Below are positions 43,161 through 52,558 of a stretch of DNA of 64,000 nt, one piece after another. Under the pieces are notes generated by a model, which saw only the letters and a list, made by a program, of their open reading frames with translations, did no database searches and was not told the DNA's origin. Origin of the DNA: a bacterium M00.F.Ca.ET.205.01.1.1 (GTDB lineage Bacteria; Pseudomonadota; Alphaproteobacteria; Rhizobiales; Rhizobiaceae). Every line of letters begins with the position of its first letter. Position 1 is the stretch's first letter. Location of the stretch: assembly GCA_004791255.1 (NCBI GenBank), contig SRUQ01000014.1, positions 25,561 to 89,560 of the forward strand, given 5' to 3'. Made by a program: the position numbers and the translations under genes.

Positions 43161-44804
43161 TCATCTTGGAGGACGAGAAAAGATTGTCGAGGTACGGGTA
43201 CGAATTGCCTCGGTCGTCCGTTCAATCGAAAGCACTGTCTGCGGAGGCACCTCTCCTTCATGCAGTGACAGGAGATGCTGGGCGACTTCCTTATCTGCTG
43301 CGGTGAGTCGATGATTTAGGCGGAGAAAGTCCATCCAGGTGGGGGTGCGGAATGTCTCCGTCCAAAGTGACGGTGTTTGCAGATTTCGCTGGAGCGTCCA
43401 GTTTCGTGCACCGGCACGGCTCTGGACGTGTCGCCGCGTGCGCATGGAGCCCAGAAAGGCCTCGATATTTTCCTCCGATATCAAATACTCGACCTTGGCC
43501 ACGATAGGGCCACTTCTGGGTTTCAGATCGAGAGCCACGTCCGGCGGATGAAAAACTGAACTTTCTTGATCGGTTTCTTCCCAGGGACGGACCGGCAACA
43601 CGATCCCCGCTGCTGCAACCAGCAACAGAGCGCCTGCGGCGCCCTCCAATGCTAAGGTCAAGGAATAGTTTTGCGCGACAGAACCCCAGATCCAGCTGCC
43701 AGCAGCCATACCGCCTGCGCTCAAGGCGTAGTAAATGGAGAGCGTGCGGCCTACAACCCACCTTGGGCTTGCCAACTGCACCGACACGTCAATGCCCGTC
43801 CAGGTGATAAGCCAACCCGCTCCGCCGAGCGCCAGCGAAATGGCCGCCACAGGAATCGACGATGTAAGGGCAAGGGAGAGGCAACAGACTGCACAAGCCA
43901 CAGAGGCGAAGGCCACCAGCCTGTTTTGAGACGTGACCTTCCTCAAGAAGCCGTTGCCCATGCCCGCGATGAAAGCACCCATGCCGAAGCCGGCCAATAA
44001 GATACCGTAGACAATTGGCCCACTCTTCAACTGATCCCGGACGACGAGGGGGAGCAACGCCAGAATGGAGATGCTTGCCAATCCGAAAAGAGCGGCTCGG
44101 GCGGTCGCTGCCCTGATCTCCAAAGACATCGCAGTAAAGCGCACTCCGTCATGAATTGCCGTCGTCATTCTCTCACGAGGGAGAGGCGAAGAGCGGACCT
44201 CCCATTTGGTGCGCCATATCGCGCTTATGGGCGCCAGATCACTCACCGCAGCCAAGGCGAAAGCGGCCAGCGGCCCAAAGACGGCCAGGATCACGCCCCC
44301 CAAGGCCGGACCAACGCTGCGCACAATGTTGTATCCGACGGACATAAGCGTCACTGCGGCCGGAATGTCGCGTTTGTGAAGGATATCGCCGACCGAAGCG
44401 TGCCAAGCCGGATCATTCAAGGCAAAGCCGCAGCCGGCCAGGAAACCTAACCCGAGAATCAGCCAAGGACTGACAAATCCCAGACCCACAGAAATCATCA
44501 GCGTCGTCGACGCCGATGCTATCAGGCAGTGTCCCGCAAACATCACCCACCGGCGGCTGAAGTTGTCGGCAATGGCTCCGGCGAAAACTGAGAGGAAGAA
44601 CACCGGCAATGTGGATGCGGCCTGGACGAGTGCCACCATGAGGTCGGACGCTGAAATCGTTGCCATAAGCCAACTGATGGCGACCGTTTGCACTAGCCAA
44701 CCGAGGCTGGAAATCTGGGTGGCCGCCCAAATTGAGCGAAACACCTTGTTTCGAAATGGGGCGAGCGTCTTTGAAACGGGCGGTTGAGGATTTTCGCTCT
44801 GCAT
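43161..44804 (-). CDS. MFS exporter (MFS_3/EntS-like) with C-terminal extension
   Basis: A 547-residue transporter with twelve predicted membrane segments in the first 405 residues. The N-terminus (FRSIWAATQISSLGWLVQTV) and the loop GAIADNFSRRWVMFAGHC fit the MFS_3 group that includes the enterobactin exporter EntS. A soluble C-terminal part of about 130 residues (for example TPTWMDFLRLNHRLTAADKE) is common in rhizobial members. It would move a small molecule out across the inner membrane. The substrate is unknown. It is alone on the minus strand, 173 bases upstream of the end-facing bioZ side. Confidence 0.85.
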   Translation of the reverse strand: MQSENPQPPVSKTLAPFRNKVFRSIWAATQISSLGWLVQTVAISWLMATISASDLMVALVQAASTLPVFFLSVFAGAIADNFSRRWVMFAGHCLIASASTTLMISVGLGFVSPWLILGLGFLAGCGFALNDPAWHASVGDILHKRDIPAAVTLMSVGYNIVRSVGPALGGVILAVFGPLAAFALAAVSDLAPISAIWRTKWEVRSSPLPRERMTTAIHDGVRFTAMSLEIRAATARAALFGLASISILALLPLVVRDQLKSGPIVYGILLAGFGMGAFIAGMGNGFLRKVTSQNRLVAFASVACAVCCLSLALTSSIPVAAISLALGGAGWLITWTGIDVSVQLASPRWVVGRTLSIYYALSAGGMAAGSWIWGSVAQNYSLTLALEGAAGALLLVAAAGIVLPVRPWEETDQESSVFHPPDVALDLKPRSGPIVAKVEYLISEENIEAFLGSMRTRRHVQSRAGARNWTLQRNLQTPSLWTETFRTPTWMDFLRLNHRLTAADKEVAQHLLSLHEGEVPPQTVLSIERTTEAIRTRTSTIFSRPPR

Positions 44805-44977
44805 GAGGTATTGCTGGCCTTCGATGAGCGCTGCGATTTGAGCAAGCGGGTCGATACTTAGACATCGCGGAGCACCGCACGGAACCCAGCTCTATGGAGC
44901 TTGCCGGCGACTATTTACGTATTGAGCCATTCTCATAGTCTCATTCATGAGCAGTCCTGTGCGCAAGCATTGCTTTG

Positions 44978-45961
44978 CTAAATTCCCACCACAAGCGCGC
45001 CGCCGCTGAGACCCGCACCCGCTGCCGCCAAGAGGACTTTCTCGCCAGGCCGAAACGGCTGCGCCCGATGGGCCAGCGACAATGAGAGCGGGATCGTCGC
45101 GGCGGAAGAGTTGCCATATTCGGCGATCGTCTTGACGATCGAGTGATCAGCGATGCCGAGGTTCCTGCCGACCGCGTCGAAAATGCGCGCATTGGCCTGA
45201 TGCGGCACGAAACGATCGAGGTCTTGCGGCCTCAGTCGGGCAGCAGTGAGCGCATCTCTCGAGCAGGCGGTCATCATCTCCACGGCCTTGCTGAATACTT
45301 CACGGCCGTCAGTGATCGTCATCCGTGTCTGCGCGAGGTCGAGGTCGGCATGGAACGGAGTGTTGCTTCCCCCGGCGGGAATCTGGATTAGCCCGTAGCG
45401 CGAGCCGTCGGAATCCACCGAAGCGCCGAGAATGCCTCGATCCGGGTCATCGCAAGGACTGATCACCATGGCGCCGGCGGCATCGGCAAACAGCACGGCG
45501 CTGGCGCGCTCGGCCAAATTGATGCGGTGGCTGAGGATGTTGGCGGCGATGACAAGGCTCGCTTTGCCGTGCAGGCGGGTGAACCCGTCGGCGAACATCA
45601 GCGCATAGATGAAGCCGGCGCAGGCGCCGGTCAGGTCGATCGCTCCGGCGCGGCCTAGCCCCAGCCGATGTGCGACCAGCGGCGCGCTTGGCGGCAGAAG
45701 GTGATCGGGCGTCGACGTGGCGAGCAAGAGTAGACCGACGTCGCCGCGGTCGATACCGGCATTGGTCAGCGCCATGTCGCCGGCAGAGGCGGCAAGGCCC
45801 GACAGCGTGTCTTCGTCTGTTGCCCAGAAGCGCGAGCGAATTCCGGTGCGCCGCTCGATCCAGCCGGGCTCAAGCCCGAGCCGGTCTTCGATTTCCGGGT
45901 TCTCGACCTTGCGCGCCGGCGCATGATGGCCGAAGCCGAGAACGCGCGACGATAGGTTCAT
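44978..45961 (-). CDS. bioZ: BioZ, KAS III-like enzyme of biotin synthesis
   Basis: A 327-residue FabH-like condensing enzyme. The catalytic triad is visible: Cys in DLTGACAGFIYALMF, His in DRFVPHQANARIFD and Asn in AEYGNSSAATIPLS. In this context it is BioZ, which provides the pimeloyl moiety for biotin without BioC/BioH. In Agrobacterium, BioZ was shown to condense glutaryl-CoA with malonyl-ACP. It is the last gene of bioBFDAZ and overlaps bioA by four bases. The same cluster is described from the M. loti R7A symbiosis island. Confidence 0.95.
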   Translation of the reverse strand: MNLSSRVLGFGHHAPARKVENPEIEDRLGLEPGWIERRTGIRSRFWATDEDTLSGLAASAGDMALTNAGIDRGDVGLLLLATSTPDHLLPPSAPLVAHRLGLGRAGAIDLTGACAGFIYALMFADGFTRLHGKASLVIAANILSHRINLAERASAVLFADAAGAMVISPCDDPDRGILGASVDSDGSRYGLIQIPAGGSNTPFHADLDLAQTRMTITDGREVFSKAVEMMTACSRDALTAARLRPQDLDRFVPHQANARIFDAVGRNLGIADHSIVKTIAEYGNSSAATIPLSLSLAHRAQPFRPGEKVLLAAAGAGLSGGALVVGI

Positions 45962-47223
45962 GGCCGCGAGCCGAAGCGTTCGCCGGCCTCCTCTATCGCG
46001 TCATAGAGCCCGCCCAATTCGTCGCTGGTGATGCAATAGGGCGGTAGAAGATAGAGGACATTGCCGAGCGGGCGCACAAGTAGCCCCCGCTCAAGGAAAA
46101 AAGCGCGCAGTTTTGGCCCGATCTCGGCCAGATAACCGGCTGAGCCGGTGCGTAGGTCGAGTGCCGCGATGGTGCCGGTTGTCCGGCAGTCGGTGAAATA
46201 TGGATTGACCCGGAAGCGTTGCAGCCCGGCGGCCTGCCTCGCGCTCAAGACCGCGATCCGCTCGGCCACCGGCTCGTCACGCCAGATCTCGACATTGGCA
46301 AGTGCTGCCGCGCAGGCGATCGGATTGGCGGTGTAGGAGCTCGAATGGAAAAACGTCTTCTTGCGATCCTCCGAAAAGTGAGCGTGGAAGATGGCATCGG
46401 TGGCGATCGTGGCGGCCAGCGGGATGGTACCACCGGTCAGACCTTTCGAGGTGCACAAGATGTCGGGCGAGACGGACGCCTGTTCGCAGGCAAACATGGT
46501 TCCGGTGCGCCCCCAGCCGGTCATCACTTCATCGGCGATCAGCAGCGTGCCGGAGGCTTCGGCGATCCTCTTCAATTCGGCAAGAACCCAGGCCGGATAC
46601 ATCAGCATGCCGCCGGCGCCAAGCACCAGCGGCTCGACGATCAGCGCGGCTGCGCGCCGGTCGCGGCTAACGGCCTCGAACCGATCCAGCGTTTCCTGCT
46701 CGCGCCCGGCGGCCGGGAAGGGGATGGCGTCGACCTCGAACAGCAAAGGATCATAGGCGGCGTTGAAGACGCCGCGGGCGCCGACGCTCATCGCCCCGAT
46801 CGTGTCGCCATGATAGCTGTGCTCCATGACGGCGATGCGCGAACGCGGCGCGCCGATGTTGCGGAAATAGCCGAGCGCCATCTTCAGCGCGACTTCGACT
46901 GAGGTGGAGCCACTGTCGGAATAGAACACCCGGTCGAGGCCGGCGGGTGCGATGCCGATAAGCGCCTCGGCCAGCCGTTCGGCCGGCTCGTGGGTGAAGC
47001 CCGCGAAGATGATCTGGTCGAGGCTCGACGCGGTCGTCTCGATGGCCTTCATGATGCGGGGGTGGCGATGGCCATGGGTGACGACCCACCAGGAAGAAAT
47101 CGCATCGAGGATGCGGAAGCCGTCGGCCTTGTGGAGATAGGCGCCTTCAGTCAGCACGATTTCAGGGACCGAGGGCTCTAGCGCGTGCTGCGTGAACGGA
47201 TGCCAGACTCGAGACTCCGCCAT
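45958..47223 (-). CDS. bioA: Adenosylmethionine-8-amino-7-oxononanoate aminotransferase
   Basis: A 421-residue PLP enzyme that converts KAPA to DAPA using SAM as amino donor. Family blocks: VWHPFTQHALEPSVPEIVLT, ISSWWVVTHGHRHPRI, YSDSGSTSVEVALKMALGYF, and the PLP lysine in CTSKGLTGGTIPLAA. Asp of LLIADEVMTGWGRTG binds the cofactor ring. Length is normal. It overlaps bioD by one base and bioZ by four, indicating one translationally coupled operon. Confidence 0.97.
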   Translation of the reverse strand: MAESRVWHPFTQHALEPSVPEIVLTEGAYLHKADGFRILDAISSWWVVTHGHRHPRIMKAIETTASSLDQIIFAGFTHEPAERLAEALIGIAPAGLDRVFYSDSGSTSVEVALKMALGYFRNIGAPRSRIAVMEHSYHGDTIGAMSVGARGVFNAAYDPLLFEVDAIPFPAAGREQETLDRFEAVSRDRRAAALIVEPLVLGAGGMLMYPAWVLAELKRIAEASGTLLIADEVMTGWGRTGTMFACEQASVSPDILCTSKGLTGGTIPLAATIATDAIFHAHFSEDRKKTFFHSSSYTANPIACAAALANVEIWRDEPVAERIAVLSARQAAGLQRFRVNPYFTDCRTTGTIAALDLRTGSAGYLAEIGPKLRAFFLERGLLVRPLGNVLYLLPPYCITSDELGGLYDAIEEAGERFGSRP

Positions 47224-47858
47224 CAGTCGCCTCCGGCAATCATGGCCAGGTCGAAGCCGGAAATCATTGCATCTCTCAACGTTTCACCCGTCAGCGGACC
47301 GAGGTGCGGCAGCCTGCCCAGCTGCGGCACGCCGCCGAATTCCACGATTGTCCTTTGTGTATCGGCCACCTCTTCGCCAATGAAGGCAATGCCGATGAGC
47401 GGGATGGAGCGGGCTCTCAGGGCCTCGATCGACAACAGCGTATGATTGATGGTGCCAAGCGCGGTGCGGGCGCACAGTATGACCGGCAGCCGCCATTGTT
47501 CGAATATGTCAATGAACCTTGTCTGTCGATTGAGCGGCACCATCAGCCCGCCGGCGCCTTCGATGACGAGCGGTGTCGGCAGGACCGGAAATGAAAGATC
47601 GTCGGCCTCGATCGCGACGCCGTCGATTTCGGCTGATCGATGCGGCGACAGCGGCATCGTCAGTCGATAGACTTCGGGCAGCACGCGTCCGTCGGGCAAG
47701 CCGGAAAGCCGGGCGACGACCTCGCTGTCGGTCTCCTCGTTGAGGCCCGATTGCACCGGCTTCCAGTAGAAGCCGTCGAGCAGCCCGGCAAGTCCGGCCG
47801 AAAACACTGTCTTGCCAATTCCAGTGTCTGTTCCGGTGACGACGATGCGTTTGGTCAT
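47223..47858 (-). CDS. bioD: Dethiobiotin synthetase
   Basis: A 211-residue ATP-dependent enzyme that closes the ureido ring of dethiobiotin from DAPA and CO2. The P-loop is VTGTDTGIGKTVFSAGLAG at the N-terminus. YWKPVQSG and the IEGAGGLMVPLNRQTRFIDI block are typical. Length is normal. It overlaps bioF by four bases. Confidence 0.96.
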   Translation of the reverse strand: MTKRIVVTGTDTGIGKTVFSAGLAGLLDGFYWKPVQSGLNEETDSEVVARLSGLPDGRVLPEVYRLTMPLSPHRSAEIDGVAIEADDLSFPVLPTPLVIEGAGGLMVPLNRQTRFIDIFEQWRLPVILCARTALGTINHTLLSIEALRARSIPLIGIAFIGEEVADTQRTIVEFGGVPQLGRLPHLGPLTGETLRDAMISGFDLAMIAGGD

Positions 47859-48994
47859 GCTGTGGCCAACACTCCGACGAGAGCCTCGACCATGGCGGAA
47901 ATGTCGGCTTCGTCGACGTTGAGAGTCAGCGAAATGCGCAGGCGCGACGTACCCTCAGGCACTGTCGGCGGGCGAATGCCGCGTATGTCGAAGCCGCGTG
48001 CCTGCAGTCCTGCCGCCACCGCCATGGTGCGGCTGTTATCGCCGATCACAAGCGGCTGGATCTGCGAACCGCTGGGCATCACGCCGCAGCGTTCGGCCAA
48101 TTGCCGGCTCGCGAAAGCGACACGCTCGTGCAACTGAGCACGACGCATAGGCTCGTCAGACAGAATAGTCAGCGCCTCACGTGCCGCGACTGCCATCAGC
48201 GGCGATGGTGCGGTCGCATAGATGAATGGCCGGCACCGGTTGATAAGATAGTCGCACAGTGTTCGCGGTCCGGTAACGAGCGCGCCGGATGCGCCAAGCG
48301 CCTTGCCGCATGTGTGGAGCGTGACGATGTTGTCGCGGCCTTCATACGCGGCGGCCAGTCCCCGGCCGTCCGGTCCCCAGACGCCGGTGGCATGCGCTTC
48401 ATCGACGACGATGAATGCCTGGTACCGATCAGCCAGCGCGACCAGGCTCTCCATCGGCGCACGGTCGCCATCCATGCTGTAAAGGCTTTCGAAGGCGATC
48501 CACACCCGCCCCATGCCGCCTTCGGCGCGCCAGCGGGTGATTGCGTCCTCGACAGCGTCGACGTCGTTGTGCGCGGCCAGCTTGAACTCAGCGCGCCCGG
48601 CCTGGGCACCCTCATGCATGCTGGCATGAGCGAGCTCGTCGAGGACCAGCAGGTCGCCTTTCTGCGGCAGGGCCGTCAGCAGAGCGAAGTTGGCGATATA
48701 GCCGCTGCCGAAGAACAGTGCACGCTCGGCTCCGAAAAATGCCGCTGCGTCCGCCTCCAGTTGCTCATGTTCCGGTGCATTGCCGCGCAACAGCCGCGAT
48801 CCGGTGGCGCCCACTGGCGTGCCCCGCGCAATCGCCGTCGAAACCGCATCGCCCAGTCTTTTGGAGGCGGCAAGTCCGATATAGTCGTTCGACGAGAAGT
48901 CGAGCCCGGCGCGCGGTGCGAGCGTCCGCAACCGGTCCTTGCGCCCCAGTCCCCGCAAGGTTGCGTCATAGCGGGCAAGAATTGCCTCCTTCAT
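47855..48994 (-). CDS. bioF: 8-amino-7-oxononanoate synthase
   Basis: A 379-residue PLP enzyme that joins the pimeloyl thioester with alanine to give KAPA. Blocks: DFSSNDYIGLAASKRLGDAV, GSGYIANFALLTALPQKGDL, IVVDEAHATGVWGPDGRGLA, and the PLP lysine in TLHTCGKALGASGALVTG. It overlaps bioB by four bases. The substrate would come from BioZ-initiated synthesis on ACP. Confidence 0.96.
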   Translation of the reverse strand: MKEAILARYDATLRGLGRKDRLRTLAPRAGLDFSSNDYIGLAASKRLGDAVSTAIARGTPVGATGSRLLRGNAPEHEQLEADAAAFFGAERALFFGSGYIANFALLTALPQKGDLLVLDELAHASMHEGAQAGRAEFKLAAHNDVDAVEDAITRWRAEGGMGRVWIAFESLYSMDGDRAPMESLVALADRYQAFIVVDEAHATGVWGPDGRGLAAAYEGRDNIVTLHTCGKALGASGALVTGPRTLCDYLINRCRPFIYATAPSPLMAVAAREALTILSDEPMRRAQLHERVAFASRQLAERCGVMPSGSQIQPLVIGDNSRTMAVAAGLQARGFDIRGIRPPTVPEGTSRLRISLTLNVDEADISAMVEALVGVLATA

Positions 48995-50001
48995 TGCGTG
49001 GCGAGTTCCATAGGCTCAATGCCGAGGCGCCGGAACAGAAGGGTATCCTTGTCCTCGCCGGGATTTCCCGCCGTCAGCAGCGTGTCGCCGACAAAGATCG
49101 AATTGGCCCCGGCAAAGAAGCACAGCGCCTGCGTTTCGTCGCTCATCGCCGTCCTGCCGGCGGACAGCCTTACATAGGATTTCGGCATCATCACCCGCGC
49201 GAGCGCAACGATGCGGACGAAATCGATCGGATCGATGGCGTCGGCCGCGGCAAGCGGCGTGCCTTCGATGGGAATAAGCATGTTGATCGGCACGCTTTCC
49301 GGCGGCTCGGGCAGGTTCGCGAGCGTGACCAGCATGTCGATGCGATCGGTCTTTTCTTCTCCCATCCCGACAATGCCGCCGCAGCAGACTTTCATCCCAA
49401 CCGCGCGCACGTGCCCAAGCGTTTCCAGCCGGTCGGCAAAAGTCCTGGTTGAAATAACCTCGCCATAGTAGCGCTCAGAGGTATCGATGTTGTGGTTATA
49501 GTAGTCGAGACCGGCCTGCTTCAGGCGAGCAGCTTGCTCAAGATCGAGCATGCCGAGCGTCATGCAGGTCTCCATGCCGAGGGCCTTGACGCCCTCAATC
49601 ATGGCGACCACAACCTCCATGTCGCGCTCCTTGGGACTTCGCCACGCCGCGCCCATGCAATAGCGCGTTGCGCCGCCATCACGCGCCATGGCCGCTTCGT
49701 CGATGACATGCTTGACGTCCACCAGCTTCGACGCCTTCACACCGGTTTCGTAATGCGCAGACTGGCTGCAATAGCCGCAATCTTCGGGGCACCCGCCGGT
49801 CTTGATGCTAAGGAGCCGCGACAGCTGCACTCGGTTTCGATCGAAGTTCTGGCGGTGGATCGTCTGAGCTAGGAACAGCAGATCGTTGAATGGCATGCCG
49901 TAGATGGCCTCGGCCTCTTTGCGGTTCCATCGCGGAGGCGTTCCATCGACCGATTGCATGGTCTGGTTCACGTCGAACTCCGAGTTCATTCCAATCGTCA
50001 T
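48991..50001 (-). CDS. bioB: Biotin synthase
   Basis: A 336-residue radical-SAM enzyme that inserts sulphur into dethiobiotin. The 4Fe-4S motif is GGCPEDCGYCSQSAHY. YYNHNIDTSERYYGEVISTR and the Arg-containing VRLSAGRTAMSDETQALCFF block bind substrate and the second cluster. The start is the ATG at 50001 with AAAGG eight bases upstream. The open frame to 50076 has no family similarity in its first 25 residues. It is the first bio gene, 132 bases after nadC, so it may share the nad transcript or have its own promoter. Confidence 0.97.
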   Translation of the reverse strand: MTIGMNSEFDVNQTMQSVDGTPPRWNRKEAEAIYGMPFNDLLFLAQTIHRQNFDRNRVQLSRLLSIKTGGCPEDCGYCSQSAHYETGVKASKLVDVKHVIDEAAMARDGGATRYCMGAAWRSPKERDMEVVVAMIEGVKALGMETCMTLGMLDLEQAARLKQAGLDYYNHNIDTSERYYGEVISTRTFADRLETLGHVRAVGMKVCCGGIVGMGEEKTDRIDMLVTLANLPEPPESVPINMLIPIEGTPLAAADAIDPIDFVRIVALARVMMPKSYVRLSAGRTAMSDETQALCFFAGANSIFVGDTLLTAGNPGEDKDTLLFRRLGIEPMELATQ

Positions 50002-50133
50002 CGTCAAACCTTTGTTTGCTAGTCCGGTACGCCTTCTTGGCTTTGGGGCGCACTCGCTAAAGGCGAGCTGCGGCACGTCTTTCCAGCACCTCCTACGCCT
50101 GCCGAGCTGATGTTGCTCCTCACGCCGTAATCC

Positions 50134-51015
50134 TCAGTTCAAGTGCTTGCAGATGTTCTGGTGGTCCGGCATGTCCAGGCCGATGTCGAGGATCGGGGCG
50201 CTGTGCGTCAGCCAACCCATGGAGATGAGATCGACACCGGTCGCCGCAATCGCCGCCGCCGTTTTCGGCATCACCCGACCGGACGCCTCGGTGATCGTAC
50301 GGCCATCCACTATAGAAACCGCGCGGGCAAGATCCTCGACCGACATATTGTCGAGCAGCACCGCGTCAACACCAATCGCGAGCGCTGCATCGAGCTGCTT
50401 CAGCGTGTCGACCTCGACCTCGACCTTCACCATATGCCCTGCTGCGGCGCGCGCCCGCTCTATTGCTGTGCGGATATCGCCGGCGATCGCGATGTGGTTG
50501 TCCTTTATGAGCACGCCGTCATCGAGGCCGAACCGGTGATTGGCACCGCCGCCGACGCGCACGGCGTATTTCTCCAATGCCCGCAGCCCGGGCGTCGTCT
50601 TTCGCGTCGATACAATCCTCGCCTTGTGACCGCGCACGGCCTCAACCATGGCCGCTGTGGCAGTGGCAATGCCGCTCAGCCGGCATAAGAAATTGAGGGC
50701 CGTGCGTTCGGCCGTGAGCAGGCCTCGTGCGGGTCCGGACAATCTTGCAATGGTTTCCCCGGCCCCAACCTCGCTGCCATCAGGGCGCCAGATCTGGATG
50801 TTGATCGCCGGTTCCACGAGAAGGAAGGCATACGAGACCAGATCGAGCCCGGCAACGACGCCCGCCTGCCTCGCTTTGAGCACCAACGTGGCAGTGCAAT
50901 CATACGGGATAACCGCATCGGTGGTCAGGTCGCCGGATCTGCCCAGGTCTTCGAGGAGCGCAACGCGCACAATCGGTTCGATCAGGGTCGCGGGGAGGGG
51001 GGAGAATGAAGTCAT
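50134..51015 (-). CDS. nadC: Nicotinate-nucleotide pyrophosphorylase (carboxylating)
   Basis: A 293-residue quinolinate phosphoribosyltransferase, third step of de novo NAD synthesis. Blocks: LLEDLGRSGDLTTDAVIP, ERTALNFLCRLSGIATATAA, RKTTPGLRALEKYAVRVGGG then ANHRFGLDDGVLIKDNHIAI, and VEVEVDTLKQLDAAL. It starts one base after the nadB stop. Length is normal. Confidence 0.96.
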   Translation of the reverse strand: MTSFSPLPATLIEPIVRVALLEDLGRSGDLTTDAVIPYDCTATLVLKARQAGVVAGLDLVSYAFLLVEPAINIQIWRPDGSEVGAGETIARLSGPARGLLTAERTALNFLCRLSGIATATAAMVEAVRGHKARIVSTRKTTPGLRALEKYAVRVGGGANHRFGLDDGVLIKDNHIAIAGDIRTAIERARAAAGHMVKVEVEVDTLKQLDAALAIGVDAVLLDNMSVEDLARAVSIVDGRTITEASGRVMPKTAAAIAATGVDLISMGWLTHSAPILDIGLDMPDHQNICKHLN

Positions 51016-51016
51016 A

Positions 51017-52558
51017 TCAAGTGCTCCGTATGGTAGCCCGGCAATCGAGTGCGGCCGCGGCCCGCATTGCGCTGTGCAGTGTCAGCCGTGATGGGCGCAC
51101 GTTGGCATCGTGGAGCGGGAAATCGGACCGACAGTGCGCGCCTCGACTCTCTTCCCGCCTCAGGGCCGCCGCGGCGATCATCAGTGAGACCAAAGCCGGA
51201 CCAGAGGCAGCGACACTATTGGCTGCGATCGGCAGCAGGGTCGCCACCGCTTCGCGCATTGCCTCGCCGTCGCGGATGATACCCAGGGCGGCGGAGACAA
51301 TCGGGCGGACCACGGAAGCGTCTGGTCGTGGAGGGACGAATGTGGAGCATCTGCGCGGTCGCCGGGTATACGACGTGCCGGCAACGCTTTCGGCAACCCA
51401 GCTCGCGGTGACCGCCGCTTCGGTGAGCGAGTTGCTGGCCAGGCGGTTGGCGCCGTGCAGGCCGGTACAGGCCACCTCACCGCAGGCCCACAATCCCTCG
51501 ATGGAGCTGCGGCCGGCGCTGTCTACGGCGACGCCGCCCATGTGATAATGTGCCGCCGGGCGCACCGGGATCAGGTCGGTCGCGGGGTCGATTCCTGCGC
51601 TCCGGCACAATTCGGCGATGCCTGGAAAACGCTTGCCAAATCTCGGGCCGAGACTTTGCCGTGCGTCCAGGAATACGCGGCGTCCAACGGCAAGCTGGTG
51701 CCAAATGGCGCGCGCTACGACGTCGCGAGGCGCAAGTTCACCGCCAGGTGTGTCGGCGAGGAAGCGCTCTCCTCGCTCATCGATGAGCACCGCGCCTTCG
51801 CCACGCACGGCTTCGCTCACCAGCGGCATCGGCCGGCGCGGACCGTCGAGCGCAGTTGGATGGAACTGTATGAATTCCAAGTCGGCGAGTTCCGCCCCCG
51901 CCCATGCGGCGAGCGCCAGCCCGTGACCCCATGAGCCAGCGGGGTTTGTCGTGTCGCAAAACAGCCCGCCGACGCCGCCGGTCGCCAGCACCGCGCGACG
52001 CGTGGGCAGAGCGAGCGCGCCGGCTCGTCCTGCTGCGACCACGGCGATGACCGACCCGTCCTGCACGACCAGCCGGCGGACCTCCACATTTTCGATAATG
52101 GTGATCGAGGCTGTACGCCGAACCGCGGCGACGAGCGCGCGCACCAACTCGCGACCGGTGGCGTCGCCGGCTGCATGCACAATTCGCCGTCGCGAGTGTG
52201 CCGCCTCGAGCCCAAGTCGCAACGCGCGGTCAGGGTGCTGGTCGAAGTCGACGCCGAACCTTTGGATCGTCCTAATCGCTTCGGGTGCAGCTCGTACCAC
52301 TCGCCGCACCGTGGCCTCATCGCAGAGTCCGTCGCCGGCAGCTATCGTGTCGCAAAGGTGAAAATCTGGGCCGTCGTCGCCCCCGAGACTTGCCGCAAGA
52401 CCGCCCTGGGCAAGTTCACTGCAGGCTCCGGTTCCAAGCGGCGCGTTGGTCAAAAGCACGACCGGTTCCGGCGCCAGATGAAGCGCCGTCATCAGGCCGG
52501 CAATGCCGCCGCCGATGACGACCGGCGCCCCGGCGATGTCGCGAACCTCCAGACTCAT
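51017..52558 (-). CDS. nadB: L-aspartate oxidase
   Basis: A 513-residue FAD enzyme that makes iminoaspartate, the substrate of NadA. The FAD-binding N-terminus is PVVIGGGIAGLMTALHLAPE. Other blocks are ACSELAQGGLAASLGGDDGP, HYHMGGVAVDSAGRSSIEGL and ACTGLHGANRLASNSLTEAA. Length is usual. The ATG overlaps the nadA stop by four bases. A long open frame on the other strand in this region is only a shadow caused by high GC content. Confidence 0.96.
   Translation of the reverse strand: MSLEVRDIAGAPVVIGGGIAGLMTALHLAPEPVVLLTNAPLGTGACSELAQGGLAASLGGDDGPDFHLCDTIAAGDGLCDEATVRRVVRAAPEAIRTIQRFGVDFDQHPDRALRLGLEAAHSRRRIVHAAGDATGRELVRALVAAVRRTASITIIENVEVRRLVVQDGSVIAVVAAGRAGALALPTRRAVLATGGVGGLFCDTTNPAGSWGHGLALAAWAGAELADLEFIQFHPTALDGPRRPMPLVSEAVRGEGAVLIDERGERFLADTPGGELAPRDVVARAIWHQLAVGRRVFLDARQSLGPRFGKRFPGIAELCRSAGIDPATDLIPVRPAAHYHMGGVAVDSAGRSSIEGLWACGEVACTGLHGANRLASNSLTEAAVTASWVAESVAGTSYTRRPRRCSTFVPPRPDASVVRPIVSAALGIIRDGEAMREAVATLLPIAANSVAASGPALVSLMIAAAALRREESRGAHCRSDFPLHDANVRPSRLTLHSAMRAAAALDCRATIRST

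Noticed and set aside
51455..51934. Plus-strand open frames inside nadB
   Set aside because: Mirror frames caused by high GC. NadB is clearly the real gene.
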